This document shows, piece after piece, positions 1 to 8,529 of a stretch of DNA of 18,923 bases. Made by a program: the position numbers and the translations under genes. Every line of letters starts with the position of its first letter. The stretch's first letter is position 1. Below the pieces are notes generated by a model that ran no database searches, had not been told where the DNA came from, and saw nothing but the letters and a program-made list of their open reading frames with translations. Source of the DNA: Planctomycetota bacterium (GTDB lineage Bacteria; Planctomycetota; Planctomycetia; Planctomycetales; Planctomycetaceae); the NCBI GenBank assembly GCA_024278285.1, contig JAJRTM010000534.1:1-18923 (forward strand), in the 5' to 3' direction.

Positions 1-1074
1 CTGTGCGAGTGGTGTATCAGAAAGTAGCATTCCTTGAGGGCTTGCCAAGGCAGCATAAACAGCACCATCAATTGCTTCAGAAAGAAATGAAACATGACCA
101 TCAGCATACGCCATGTTAACACCTCCTGCATGAAAAGAGTTAGGGACTGGCACTCTTCCTTCTGCCCCCCACAAACCGCTATTGATTTTGTTGTTACCAG
201 CATTACATCGAGCGTAATCGATGTTTCCGCTGGAACAATCCCCATTCAAACAGGGATCTCCAACGTAAAAGGCACTGAGGTAAGGATTGGGAGAGGCAAA
301 CGTTGAAGAAGCTGTATCGGGATTGTAGCCTGTTCTTACATTTTCACTCACCATAAATGTTTGAGAGGTGCCATCTTTTATACTGTCCATTGAGTGATGC
401 CTTTCCGTGCCGCCATATTTCCAGTTTTCAAGGAAAAATAACCCTGTGTTTTTGAAGATTTTTCGATCCAGATCATCCAGTGATTGATTGCCCGAACAAG
501 TCTGTCCATCTCCGTTGAGGTCAAGACGGCTTCCGTGCCAATTCATAGGGCAATCCCCCACCCCACTCCCAGTACGAAAAGTAAATCCCCAGCCCCCATT
601 TACGGCATAACTTTGATCGGATTCTTTTTCTTTACTACGACTCAGGTCCATGGGGCAAATATAAATAGGAATGTAAGATCGAGCTAGCGGTTCGTTGACA
701 ATATCAGTAATCGGTTTGTCAAAATCCCATCTATCGTATAAATTATTCTGATCCACGAATGGTAAGATAGAGACTGCCCAACTATGGTGAGAGCCTCCTG
801 GGCCAGTCGGCGGGTCAAAGTAGTAACCGGATGCCGGAAAGCGATGATTGTTTTGTTCAAATTGTATTATGGCAAATGAAATGTTTCTCAAATTGCTTAC
901 GCATTGTATACGCCGGGCAGCAACACGAGCCTTGGTAATTGCTGGAATCGCTAATGAGACCAATAGGGCCACGATTGCCATAACAACGATCAATTCAATC
1001 ATCGTAAAACCAGATGGCTTAATATTTTTGCCGGACAAATCTTGATTCTTGATATGGTCGTTTTCATCTCGCAT
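1..1074 (-). CDS. DUF1559 (SBP_bac_10) pseudopilin-like protein, 3' end off the window
   Basis: This open frame of 358 codons reaches the left edge without a stop. The ATG at 1074 has a GAGGTG ribosome site just upstream. Residues 21-27 (SGFTMIE) form a class III prepilin leader with Gly22 at the cleavage site and Glu27 at mature +5, followed by a hydrophobic helix to about residue 46. Near the C terminus His315, nine residues, then Asp325-Gly326 gives the H-X9-DG signature of planctomycete DUF1559 proteins. The middle is Cys-rich (about 140-290) and Gly/Asn-rich. The family is presumed to be processed by a prepilin peptidase and to act at the cell envelope; its molecular role is not established. 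It lies 42 bp downstream of another DUF1559 gene on the same strand, so co-transcription is likely. The family call is firm, the function is not. Confidence 0.93.
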   Translation of the reverse strand, partial: MRDENDHIKNQDLSGKNIKPSGFTMIELIVVMAIVALLVSLAIPAITKARVAARRIQCVSNLRNISFAIIQFEQNNHRFPASGYYFDPPTGPGGSHHSWAVSILPFVDQNNLYDRWDFDKPITDIVNEPLARSYIPIYICPMDLSRSKEKESDQSYAVNGGWGFTFRTGSGVGDCPMNWHGSRLDLNGDGQTCSGNQSLDDLDRKIFKNTGLFFLENWKYGGTERHHSMDSIKDGTSQTFMVSENVRTGYNPDTASSTFASPNPYLSAFYVGDPCLNGDCSSGNIDYARCNAGNNKINSGLWGAEGRVPVPNSFHAGGVNMAYADGHVSFLSEAIDGAVYAALASPQGMLLSDTPLAQ

Positions 1075-1116
1075 CACTCACCTCATCTTCACTGAGAAAA
1101 ATAGAGCATTTTCTTA

Positions 1117-1833
1117 TTAATATTCACCAATCACTTCACGACCTTCGGTGGTTCCAAGTGCTTGGAATATTGTCTGATCTACAGTTTCAGAAATAAATTT
1201 CACTGAACTGTCACACATAACAAAGTTGGCACCACCAGAATGATGGCTACCATATGAACCGCCACTATTTGGAATTGAAGAGAAACTTCCCGTTCCAGGC
1301 AAAGCCCAGGCATGGTCATTGACTGTCTCTCCAACCATGATTGTATTACTTTCTCCATCATAGACATCAATCAAATTAAACTTATATTTGAAAATGTCTT
1401 CATTTCCCAGATAGTTTGATCTACCGAATTTATTGGAAAGTTGTGGGCTGCCATCAAATGTAGGACACTGGAAGATCGATAGAACTGTGTCTGTTGTACC
1501 AGTGTTTGCCGTTGTTGTACTCGTAAGCGGAGATGACAAAGGGGAAAGTTGATCAAACAGAGCAGATTGTTCAAGAGTTGGTAACAGAAAGACGCAGAAA
1601 CCCCAGCCATTATCCCCATCTTTGGGAAGTTTTCCAAACTTGGTGTTATGATCCTGAAGAGCGATCCCCAGTTGTCTTAACTTACTTTTACATTGAGTAT
1701 TTCGAGCAGTCTCTCGTGAGCGCATTACTGCTGCCAATCCCAGGGAAACCAGAATTCCAATAATTGTAATCGATACCAGTAGTTCAATGAGTGTAAACCC
1801 GGAAAAGAAACTTCTGTTTTGTTTTGTTAGCAT
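1117..1833 (-). CDS. Short DUF1559 (SBP_bac_10) pseudopilin-like protein
   Basis: The protein is 238 aa, shorter than the usual 300-400 aa of the family. The ATG at 1833 is preceded by AGGAG with 6-nt spacing, so the start is well supported. Gly12-Phe13 with Glu17 (SGFTLIE) is a class III leader and cleavage site, and residues 13-36 are the hydrophobic helix. The tail has His198, nine residues, then Asp208-Ser209, so the usual H-X9-DG is present with Ser in place of Gly. After the helix comes the common pseudopilin-like pattern of SRETARNTQCKSKLRQLG. It is 52 bp downstream of the GYF_2-like gene and 42 bp upstream of the next DUF1559 gene, all on the minus strand, which suggests one transcript. 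It is expected to be an envelope-located pseudopilin-like subunit; its partner and role are unknown. Confidence 0.93.
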   Translation of the reverse strand: MLTKQNRSFFSGFTLIELLVSITIIGILVSLGLAAVMRSRETARNTQCKSKLRQLGIALQDHNTKFGKLPKDGDNGWGFCVFLLPTLEQSALFDQLSPLSSPLTSTTTANTGTTDTVLSIFQCPTFDGSPQLSNKFGRSNYLGNEDIFKYKFNLIDVYDGESNTIMVGETVNDHAWALPGTGSFSSIPNSGGSYGSHHSGGANFVMCDSSVKFISETVDQTIFQALGTTEGREVIGEY

Positions 1834-1885
1834 CTCATCTCCTACTATATTATCATTTTCAATTACTTTTCCGAAAGACCACTCT

Positions 1886-2689
1886 TTAATCTTCTGCCAA
1901 TGATTCCAGCATCATAGCACCAAAGTAAGCGAGCAAACCACAAGCAAGAGTTGTATTTATGAGCAGTAGCGTATACTCGTTGGAAGAGCACCAACCCCAA
2001 AACGGGAAGATATTCCCACCTTGCTCAATTATTTGTCGATCAGGAAATCTTTGTAGTTCTGTTTTGGACCAACTGATAATGGCATAAACGGTAAGGTTAG
2101 CTGCAGCAAGTGTTGTTCCCCACCGAAAAATTTTGTGCAGAACATCTTCGCCCACAAAAGAAGAAATACGTTGCCTGAAATTGAGTCGTGCCTTCTCTTC
2201 ATCACGTTTGGAGGCAATTCCCATCGCTTCGGCGATTGTGTTTTTGAAACGATTCTTGAGGCGAGCAGTAAATGCCAATTCTTGTTGATACTCTTTCTCA
2301 ACGGCATCAAGAGTTTTCACCTCGTTGTTCGTGCTGGGATGATCCAAATCCAAAAATGTTTCTGCCGTTTCCAGCATTTCATTCAAGTCATCAATTCCGA
2401 TTGTTGTCCCATCAGTTTCATCATAATTTTCATATTCATTGCGAGCTTGCTCCGCTTCCAGTCGTTGAATTTCAGCCTGCTCGGTTTCCCATAGTTTGTA
2501 GGCATCTTTGCGCCCAGCCATATAAAAAAGACCAACTAACTCAATTGCCGGGTGCCATTCCCGCTCCCACTCGGCTTTGACAAGATCGCCAGCAACCAAT
2601 TCTCCGTCGCGCACCATTCTTACAAGAACCGAAAATTCAACAGGTTTCGATTCAACATCATCCAGGCGATATTGATAAGTAAGCTTCAT
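1886..2689 (-). CDS. GYF_2-like (DUF4339-like) domain protein with two C-terminal membrane helices
   Basis: With the ATG at 2689 the protein is 267 aa. Residues 4-50 (YQYRLDD ... FSVLVRMVRDGELVAGDLVKAEW ... WHPA) follow the GYF_2/DUF4339 pattern, in which an aromatic-rich start leads to an 'L..lv..G.l...dlV' core and a closing 'W.pa'. Residues 61-180 are charged and Glu-rich, probably helical or coiled. Hydrophobic helices lie at about 190-207 and 239-260, so the domain is probably held at a membrane. A GTG at 2791 would add 34 residues that do not resemble the domain, and the ATG at 2689 has AGGT about 9 nt upstream, so I prefer the shorter form. Many planctomycetes carry GYF_2 proteins of unknown function. 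It is 52 bp ahead of the DUF1559 genes and follows a terminator hairpin, so it may head its own transcript. Confidence 0.82.
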   Translation of the reverse strand: MKLTYQYRLDDVESKPVEFSVLVRMVRDGELVAGDLVKAEWEREWHPAIELVGLFYMAGRKDAYKLWETEQAEIQRLEAEQARNEYENYDETDGTTIGIDDLNEMLETAETFLDLDHPSTNNEVKTLDAVEKEYQQELAFTARLKNRFKNTIAEAMGIASKRDEEKARLNFRQRISSFVGEDVLHKIFRWGTTLAAANLTVYAIISWSKTELQRFPDRQIIEQGGNIFPFWGWCSSNEYTLLLINTTLACGLLAYFGAMMLESLAED

Positions 2690-2920
2690 TCCCAACGACC
2701 TGTATTCAATATTATCACTCAGTTTCTGTCTACCAGTAGCAAACAAAAGTATGTTTAAATTCCCCTGGCAGTCAATACAAAAATATACCACAATGCATTA
2801 CGCTTTGATTCTGCCATATTTTGCCAAAAAAATCAATTTCTGATTTTGGAAATAGCGGCATGGTCTTACCGCTCCAAAATGAAACGAGTTTCTGTTAACG
2901 AGTGCAAATAGACTTGGTAC
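2690..2920. other. Intergenic gap holding the terminator
   Basis: Apart from the hairpin and T tract at 2824-2880, I see no gene here. The stretch 2690-2791 is open in the frame of the GYF_2-like gene and could be a 34-codon extension from a GTG, but it is more likely its leader or promoter region. No sigma-70-like box pair stood out. Confidence 0.5.
2824..2880 (-). terminator. Rho-independent terminator after the DUF1559-FGE fusion gene
   Basis: On the minus strand, about 40 nt past the stop codon at 2921, ATTTTGG-AGCGG pairs with CCGCT-(ATTT bulge)-CCAAAAT around a 10-nt loop (hairpin 2843-2880). It is followed by a T-rich stretch that includes a run of seven T (read from plus positions 2824-2842). 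The 12-bp stem with one bulge and the T tract directly after it fit an intrinsic terminator. It would separate the fusion gene from the GYF_2/DUF1559 genes downstream. Confidence 0.65.
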
Positions 2921-4876
2921 TCATTGATTTTTTATCAGTTCGCAAACAACTCGAAAACCGACCATTGGGTTTGATTTCCAGGGTGGAAGCATGGGGTAGT
3001 CAATCCGGCATTTTTCACCTGTAAATCGCCAGTCAGCCCCCCGCACCACTTTAATATAACCATTGGCTGGGCCTTGCGGGTCTTTGATTGAAGAGCGAGT
3101 GTAGTAATCTCGGTCAAACCAATCAGAAGTCCATTCCCAGGCATTCCCACGCATGTCGAACAAGCCAAATGTATTGGCAGGATAAGAGCCAACAGGTTTT
3201 AAAGGCAAGGGAGGAACAACCCCAACGGCTTCACCTGCCTGATCATCAGCTGGCCTTGTGCTTCTCCAATGATAGGGATCACTTTTTCCGGACCTGCAAG
3301 CATACTCCCACTCTGCCTCAGTAGGGAGACGATATCTCCGTCCCGCTGCTTTTTCCTCTGGAAGACTTGAAAGTGAATCGCAGAATGACTTTGTCTGATT
3401 CCAAGTGACGTCCACGATTGGAAATTTCCCTTTATCTTCTAAAGGAACTGATATCTCTGACTTCAGAGGATGATTGGGGTCAATAACATCTTCAAATTGC
3501 TGCACGGTGACTTCAAAAGTTCCCAGATAGAAATCTCTTGTAATTTGAACAGGATGTTCTGGAACTTCTGGTGGCGGATCAGAGTTGTTACCAATATCTG
3601 GAATTCCCATTTGATATTCCCCAGCGGGAATTTTCACAAATTTTATACCAATGGAATTTGTGAATGTTTTTTGCTCCACTGCTTGCTCGATAATTTTAGA
3701 ACCTGCCTCGCGGTGTGCCTCTGCTGCATGAATAAAATCATTTGAAACAAGGTGAGATTCAAAATCAGAACTGAGGAAGTTTTCGGGAGTTTCTCGCGAA
3801 TGCATCACATGCCACAGCCCTGGATCAACCTCATTGGAAATGAAGCGAACAGAGCCATCCAAAAAAGAAACATTGACACCACCATCGTGTTTGCTACGTG
3901 CGGTCGCTTGTTGGTTTGCATCAACGTAATGGACACACGGCATTTCTTCCTGCTCTAATTTATCTGCCCCCAATACTTCATGGAGTGTACCACACGCGAT
4001 AATGTCATCAGCGCGAGCCCATTGATTGTTGGGACCAAAGTTATCACCGTTGACTCCATGTGCCCAGGTAATGCTGGCTCCAACTTGACCAAGTGCCCAG
4101 GTTCCTCGTGGATCAAGAGGGTGAATTCCCGCACGGATTTCTTCCAGAGCCACCATTGTCGATTGCCCATTCGTAAAATCCTCAAAGGAGAATGATTTAT
4201 TAATTCCCGCCAATCCATTTCCCCAGAGTTGATAGCGACGATTTTCTTCATCCATCAGTAAATGGGCTGTATCTCCACGTGGATGTGCAGTTGTGGGAGC
4301 CAGAAGTTCGTGGTTCTGCGTCCCACCGTTGATGGCATAATTGCCGCGTGCGAACTGAAAAGAGGTTTCTTCATTCTCAGAAGGGAAGTATTGATGATAA
4401 TTAACGAGACGATTGAAATCGTCACTCGGGCAAATCACCGCACTCAACGGAGTTAACCTAGCATTTGCATGATGGTCATCTCCTATGGAGAGGGATGGAT
4501 CGAATTGATCTGAGAGGGCTGATTCACCTAAATGAGGCAGCAAAAGAATTATCCAATTTTGCTGCGTGATAAGTTCGATTCGTTTAGAGCTATGCAAGGC
4601 GATGGAAGTCGTGACATTTGTATTCCAGATGGCCGCCGGGGGAAGTTGCTGGTATGTATCGTGATAATTCCTCAGAGCCGCGGTTAGATTTCGAAGATTA
4701 TTTTGGCAACTGTTTCGGCGAGAAGATTCCCGTAGCTGTAGTATGAAGGGAAAAAACAAACAGAGAAGAGTCCCCAAAACGCCGAGAGCAATGATCGCTT
4801 CAGGAACTGAAATACCAGAATTCTCAGTCTGCTTTGGTTGCCTTGACCTAAATTCTTGCTTCAAAAAACTGTGCAC
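2921..4876 (-). CDS. DUF1559 pseudopilin-like protein fused to an FGE-sulfatase (SUMF1-type) domain
   Basis: The 651-aa protein starts at a GTG (4876). Residues 21-26 (GISVPE) match a class III leader with Glu at mature +5, followed by a helix to about 48. Residues 50-360 are a DUF1559 body ending in His330, nine residues, Asp340-Gly341. Residues 400-648 are an FGE-sulfatase domain: FVKIPAGEYQMG near 413-424, FYLGTFEVTVQQF at 449-461, RYRLPTEAEWEYACR at 514-528, FGLFDMRGNAWEWTSDW at 570-586, then VRGADW, CRIDYP and VGFR. The SFxC-type active-site segment of true formylglycine-generating enzymes is absent: only Cys623, in the common 'CR.a' position, is seen near the end. So it is probably not a sulfatase-maturing enzyme, and may be a binding or structural domain displayed on the pseudopilin. 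It lies 126 bp downstream of the EF-hand gene and ahead of a terminator. Confidence 0.93.
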   Translation of the reverse strand: MHSFLKQEFRSRQPKQTENSGISVPEAIIALGVLGTLLCLFFPFILQLRESSRRNSCQNNLRNLTAALRNYHDTYQQLPPAAIWNTNVTTSIALHSSKRIELITQQNWIILLLPHLGESALSDQFDPSLSIGDDHHANARLTPLSAVICPSDDFNRLVNYHQYFPSENEETSFQFARGNYAINGGTQNHELLAPTTAHPRGDTAHLLMDEENRRYQLWGNGLAGINKSFSFEDFTNGQSTMVALEEIRAGIHPLDPRGTWALGQVGASITWAHGVNGDNFGPNNQWARADDIIACGTLHEVLGADKLEQEEMPCVHYVDANQQATARSKHDGGVNVSFLDGSVRFISNEVDPGLWHVMHSRETPENFLSSDFESHLVSNDFIHAAEAHREAGSKIIEQAVEQKTFTNSIGIKFVKIPAGEYQMGIPDIGNNSDPPPEVPEHPVQITRDFYLGTFEVTVQQFEDVIDPNHPLKSEISVPLEDKGKFPIVDVTWNQTKSFCDSLSSLPEEKAAGRRYRLPTEAEWEYACRSGKSDPYHWRSTRPADDQAGEAVGVVPPLPLKPVGSYPANTFGLFDMRGNAWEWTSDWFDRDYYTRSSIKDPQGPANGYIKVVRGADWRFTGEKCRIDYPMLPPWKSNPMVGFRVVCELIKNQ

Positions 4877-5002
4877 GTATCATAACCCCAGAGTTAACCA
4901 CACAAGATAATGTTTCGTCGAACAGTGTATCTAGGGGCAATATAGTCTGAATTAATAATCTAAAATTTCAACGCAATATTGTCGCCTCAATTTTCGGCTC
5001 GT

Positions 5003-8000
5003 TCAACGGCGAACTAAAAGCCAGACCATACCAACCATTAACAAAAGGGTACAACAGAGTAAACCGATCAGTCTGTTATTCGATTCCCCTGAAATACTTT
5101 GGAGGGCGACATCTCTGGCGGTTCTTTTTCGGGTGGAAGGTTGTTTTACTTTTTTGCGAGCTTCAAAAAATTCAACTTGCGATAATAAACCGTTCCTATC
5201 TTTGTCGGCTGAGCGTATTTTGTCTTCAATCTTCATCAAACTTTGTTCATAAACGACTTTATCACTTCTTTTTTTTTGTGGAGCCGCTTCAAATTTAACA
5301 AGTTCAGCAATTTTTATTTCCCCATCATTATCTTCATCGAGAAGTTCAAAAAGCTGAGTATCAGATGGATCGGGGCGAGGAGTATGAACAAATTCGATTT
5401 TGCTTAGGTATCCGTCATCATTAACGTCGCAATACTCTGCCTCCTGTCGGGCCGATTTTTCAAATTTTGTACCGATATGAGGTGAATAATACTCTTTCAA
5501 TGAAACTCGTCCATCGGAATTAGTATCGATGGACTGATAGCTCGCATTGAAATCAAGTTGCCTGATCGGCCGGTTATTCAGGAATTCCGTCTGGCTAAGT
5601 TTTGAATTTTTATCGTGATCCAGTTGATAGAAATTAGCCTGTTCCTGTGCATGGGAACTTCCTTGAAACATGGCCAAGTATTCTGTTAGTGAAAGTTCGT
5701 TGGATTTATCGAGATCAAAAAGATGAAAACGTTTGGGGCGATCTAAGTTGGCACGTGGGGTCAGCGCAAACTCTAAAAGAGTCAGAGACCCATTTGAATC
5801 GAGGTCTGCACGTGATGCTTCCAGCTTCGCATTATTTTCCCATTTCGTACCTACTCCAGGGTTATAATATTCTTCGAGGCTAAGTTGATGGTCGCCATTT
5901 TCATCGAGAGCTTCGAACATTCTTTGATAATCAATGCTTTTGGGAACAGAAGATTCAAGGTACTCTGACAGGGAAAGTAAGTTATCTGAATTGACATCTC
6001 GCCGAAAGAAAAGAACCCGATTGGCAGCTTTACGAGGTGTCGAAGATTTGAAAGCGACAAGGTACTCTTCGGGTGAAAGCAATTTATCACGATCTGAATC
6101 TAAAAAATCAAATCTCTGCTTTGCAGAAAGCTGGCTGGCAGGAGTAAAGGCAAATTCTTCAAGAGAGAGAAACCCATTCTTGTCCCAATCGTAGTCCACC
6201 GCTTCTTGCTTGGCACTTTTTTCCCATTCACCACCAACATGAGGTGCGAAATATTCTTCTCTTGAGACTTTTCCGTCACCATCGTTATCCCGATCCGCAT
6301 AACGGCTTCGAAATGTATGTGGCAAATCCTTCAATAGGATTGAATATTCCTTAATATCAAGCGAGGAATCCTTATTGGAATCGCGACGGAGAAAAATTGA
6401 GCGCAGCGTTTTTGGCTCCTGGCCTCTTCTGGTTTCAATAAACTCAGTTAATGAAACTTTGGAATCATTGTTAGAATCCAGAAAATCAAACCGTTGTTCG
6501 ATTGAGAGATGGCTTTCTGGAGAAAAGATAAATTCGCTCTTCGAAAAGAAACCATCCCTGTTATGGTCATATTGAACGGCGTTCTTTTTGACGACCTCTT
6601 CCCATTCAGTCCCTTGAAATGGAAGTACATATTCTTTCTTACTAATTCGACCATCTTGGTTAAGGTCAAAAGAAGCAAGAACACTCTTCCAGTGAGGTTT
6701 TCGCTTGCTGATTGGTAAACTGAATTCTTTTTGTGATAATTTGAGATCTCCATTGATATCATATGAGTAAAAGAGACGACTTTCTGGAACACGGTGCTCC
6801 TTGCTACTTCGTTTCAGATATTCATCTAAGGTAAGAAACTTATCGTTACTTTCATCAAGTGCGAGAAATAAGTCTTCATTACTGATTTTCGTAAGAGCGG
6901 TTTGCTCAAGATACTCCGACAGACTCAAGAATAAATCGTTATCAGCATCTCTCTGAAAAAAAAGAATTCGATCTGCTATTTTTCTTCGAGATGAATTTTT
7001 GTAAGCAATGAGGTATTCTTTAGGTGAAAGTTTTTTGTCTTGGTTCGAATCCAAGAACTTGAAGCGTTGCTTCGGAGAAAGTTGGGGGGCTGGTGTAAAC
7101 ACAAATTCCTGTAAAGAAAGAAAACCATCCTGATCTAAATCATAAGAGACCGATTCTCTGGTGGCACTTTTTTCCCACTTGCCACCAATGTGAGGTGAAA
7201 CATACTCCTCCTTTGAGACTTTTCCATCGCCATCTGTGTCCAACTCCGCGAACCTGCTCTGCAATGTATGCGGCAGTTTTTGTAACGGCGCACTAAATTC
7301 TTCCAGGCTGAGTACAGAATCTGCATCGGAATCGCGACGGAGAAAAACCGAACGTAATACATTTTCTTTCTGCCCACTGCACATCAGGAGATATTCAGTT
7401 AGCGAAACTTGAGAATTCTTGTCAGAATCAAGCAATAAAAAATGCTCTTGGGGATTTGTTGTACCATTGGGCGTCCAGGCAAATTCGCTCAGGGAAAGAA
7501 AACCATCTGCATTACGATCATATTTTATGGAAGCTGCTTTAGCATCTTTTTCCCACTTTGTTCCAACTGAAGGGGCATAATATTCTTCATGACTCAGTCG
7601 ACCATCGGTATTCACATCACGTAGAGCAAATCTGCTCCTCCAATGTGGTTTCCTTTTTTCGGGAGGCAAGCTGAATTCTTTCAGGGATACTTTCAAGTCA
7701 CCATCAAGATCAAATTCATAAAACCTACGTCTTTCAACATCACGAGTTTTTGAGGAGAATCGTTTTAAGAATTCAGTAAGTTGCAAATATTGATCAGAGT
7801 TTTGATCCCAACGAAGAAAACGTGATTTAGGATTCGTTGAAACCCGTGGCGTTTCCACATACTCCATATAGGAAAACTGTCCATTTTGGTCACGGTCATA
7901 TTGCAAAAATTCACGATTGGATGCTTTCAGGTGTTTTTTTCCACCTGCTACGATATATTCCTTTTCTGAAACAAGCCCATCTTTATCAGAATCAGACAGA

Positions 8001-8335
8001 ATAAACTGACTCCAAAACGGGTTCTTTATTTCTGAAAGCGAATTTTTTAATTCAGAATCCGAAAGTTGGAAATCTACATCAAGATCACGAAGATAGAACA
8101 CCTTCGTTTTACTCATTCGTAAATTAGCTGGTATCTTGGCAAGAAATTCTGACAGTGATACGAATGATTTTGATTTCGTAGTATCGCCAGTTTTTCCAGG
8201 AGACTGAGTGCCATCCTGGGCTGCCAAAGGCAGATTACCCATAGAATTCAAAAAGTATACCAACAACAAAACAAACGCTGCACGGATGGATGAGACCTGC
8301 GAAAGCAGAGGATATCTAGAATATGTGATTGCCAA
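5003..8335 (-). CDS. Giant secreted EF-hand repeat protein with a C-terminal membrane anchor
   Basis: From the TTG at 8335 the protein is 1110 aa. That start has AAGGAGAG (8341-8348) in ideal position; an ATG at 8395 would add 20 residues but has no clear ribosome site. The N terminus is a signal peptide (a hydrophobic AAFVLLLVYFL core, then an LPLAAQ-like cleavage region). About 31 loops of the form DxDxDGxLSxxEF/Y fill most of the rest; many have DG at loop positions 5-6, while others have D-K, D-S or N-S there and may bind calcium weakly. Six well-kept segments with G[GT][KE][WF]E, then 'TP', then a second loop form a larger module. The C terminus has a basic stretch, a helix (GLLCCTLLLMVGMVWLLV) and Arg-Arg, so the repeat region is expected outside the cytoplasmic membrane. 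It probably starts the minus-strand gene block. Calcium binding is expected from the family; the role is unknown. Confidence 0.9.
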   Translation of the reverse strand: MAITYSRYPLLSQVSSIRAAFVLLLVYFLNSMGNLPLAAQDGTQSPGKTGDTTKSKSFVSLSEFLAKIPANLRMSKTKVFYLRDLDVDFQLSDSELKNSLSEIKNPFWSQFILSDSDKDGLVSEKEYIVAGGKKHLKASNREFLQYDRDQNGQFSYMEYVETPRVSTNPKSRFLRWDQNSDQYLQLTEFLKRFSSKTRDVERRRFYEFDLDGDLKVSLKEFSLPPEKRKPHWRSRFALRDVNTDGRLSHEEYYAPSVGTKWEKDAKAASIKYDRNADGFLSLSEFAWTPNGTTNPQEHFLLLDSDKNSQVSLTEYLLMCSGQKENVLRSVFLRRDSDADSVLSLEEFSAPLQKLPHTLQSRFAELDTDGDGKVSKEEYVSPHIGGKWEKSATRESVSYDLDQDGFLSLQEFVFTPAPQLSPKQRFKFLDSNQDKKLSPKEYLIAYKNSSRRKIADRILFFQRDADNDLFLSLSEYLEQTALTKISNEDLFLALDESNDKFLTLDEYLKRSSKEHRVPESRLFYSYDINGDLKLSQKEFSLPISKRKPHWKSVLASFDLNQDGRISKKEYVLPFQGTEWEEVVKKNAVQYDHNRDGFFSKSEFIFSPESHLSIEQRFDFLDSNNDSKVSLTEFIETRRGQEPKTLRSIFLRRDSNKDSSLDIKEYSILLKDLPHTFRSRYADRDNDGDGKVSREEYFAPHVGGEWEKSAKQEAVDYDWDKNGFLSLEEFAFTPASQLSAKQRFDFLDSDRDKLLSPEEYLVAFKSSTPRKAANRVLFFRRDVNSDNLLSLSEYLESSVPKSIDYQRMFEALDENGDHQLSLEEYYNPGVGTKWENNAKLEASRADLDSNGSLTLLEFALTPRANLDRPKRFHLFDLDKSNELSLTEYLAMFQGSSHAQEQANFYQLDHDKNSKLSQTEFLNNRPIRQLDFNASYQSIDTNSDGRVSLKEYYSPHIGTKFEKSARQEAEYCDVNDDGYLSKIEFVHTPRPDPSDTQLFELLDEDNDGEIKIAELVKFEAAPQKKRSDKVVYEQSLMKIEDKIRSADKDRNGLLSQVEFFEARKKVKQPSTRKRTARDVALQSISGESNNRLIGLLCCTLLLMVGMVWLLVRR
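5171..8086 (-). repeat. Higher-order tandem repeat of EF-hand loops inside the giant protein
   Basis: About 31 EF-hand loops lie between 8086 and 5171. They form a super-repeat of about 317 residues: KEFSLP, four variable residues, then RKPHW occurs after loop 4 and again after loop 14, and the LRS[VI]FLRRDS segment before loop 8 returns before loop 18. At DNA level a 20-mer beginning ggaatcgcgacgg is identical at 6377-6396 and 7328-7347, 951 bp (317 codons) apart. A smaller module, G[GT][KE][WF]E then loop then 'TP' then loop, recurs after loops 5, 9, 15, 19, 23 and 27, with a decayed seventh copy near the N terminus. Confidence 0.85.
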
Positions 8336-8529
8336 CTCGATCTCTCCTTGAAAATCTTCAAAAAGCCAGGAGAATAAGAATATACGTATTGCCATTAAAA
8401 CTCAACTGATTACCTCAATTAATTTGAATACCGCTCCTCATCACTCTGTATACAATTAGCATGGCGGGCAGTATCCTCAAATAAACAAGATCTCCAAGTA
8501 GAATAAATCCAAACAAGCGAATCATTTCA
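8336..8529. promoter_or_regulatory. Divergent intergenic region between the EF-hand gene and the hydrolase gene
   Basis: The EF-hand gene leaves to the left and the hydrolase to the right, so promoters for both must lie here. AAGGAGAG at 8341-8348 is the minus-strand ribosome site for the TTG start. An 8-bp palindrome TGTATACA lies at 8447-8454, and the 13-mer TCACTCTGTATAC (8441-8453) reappears in inverted orientation at 9499-9511, ahead of the Cys-rich gene. A TTGAAT (8424-8429) lies 19 nt before TATACA (8449-8454), a poor-spacing sigma-70-like pair for the hydrolase. All regulatory reading is tentative. Confidence 0.35.

Noticed and set aside
2135..2580. Plus-strand frames of about 100 aa opposite the GYF_2-like gene
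   Set aside because: They are antisense shadows with no start signal or motif; the minus-strand gene explains the region.
5851..7377. Several long frames in other registers inside the EF-hand gene
   Set aside because: They repeat with the EF-hand repeat and are low-complexity by-products of its codon pattern.
5171..8086. CRISPR-like or short tandem DNA repeat
   Set aside because: The periodicity is in the protein (EF-hand loops), with diverged DNA and no constant spacers.
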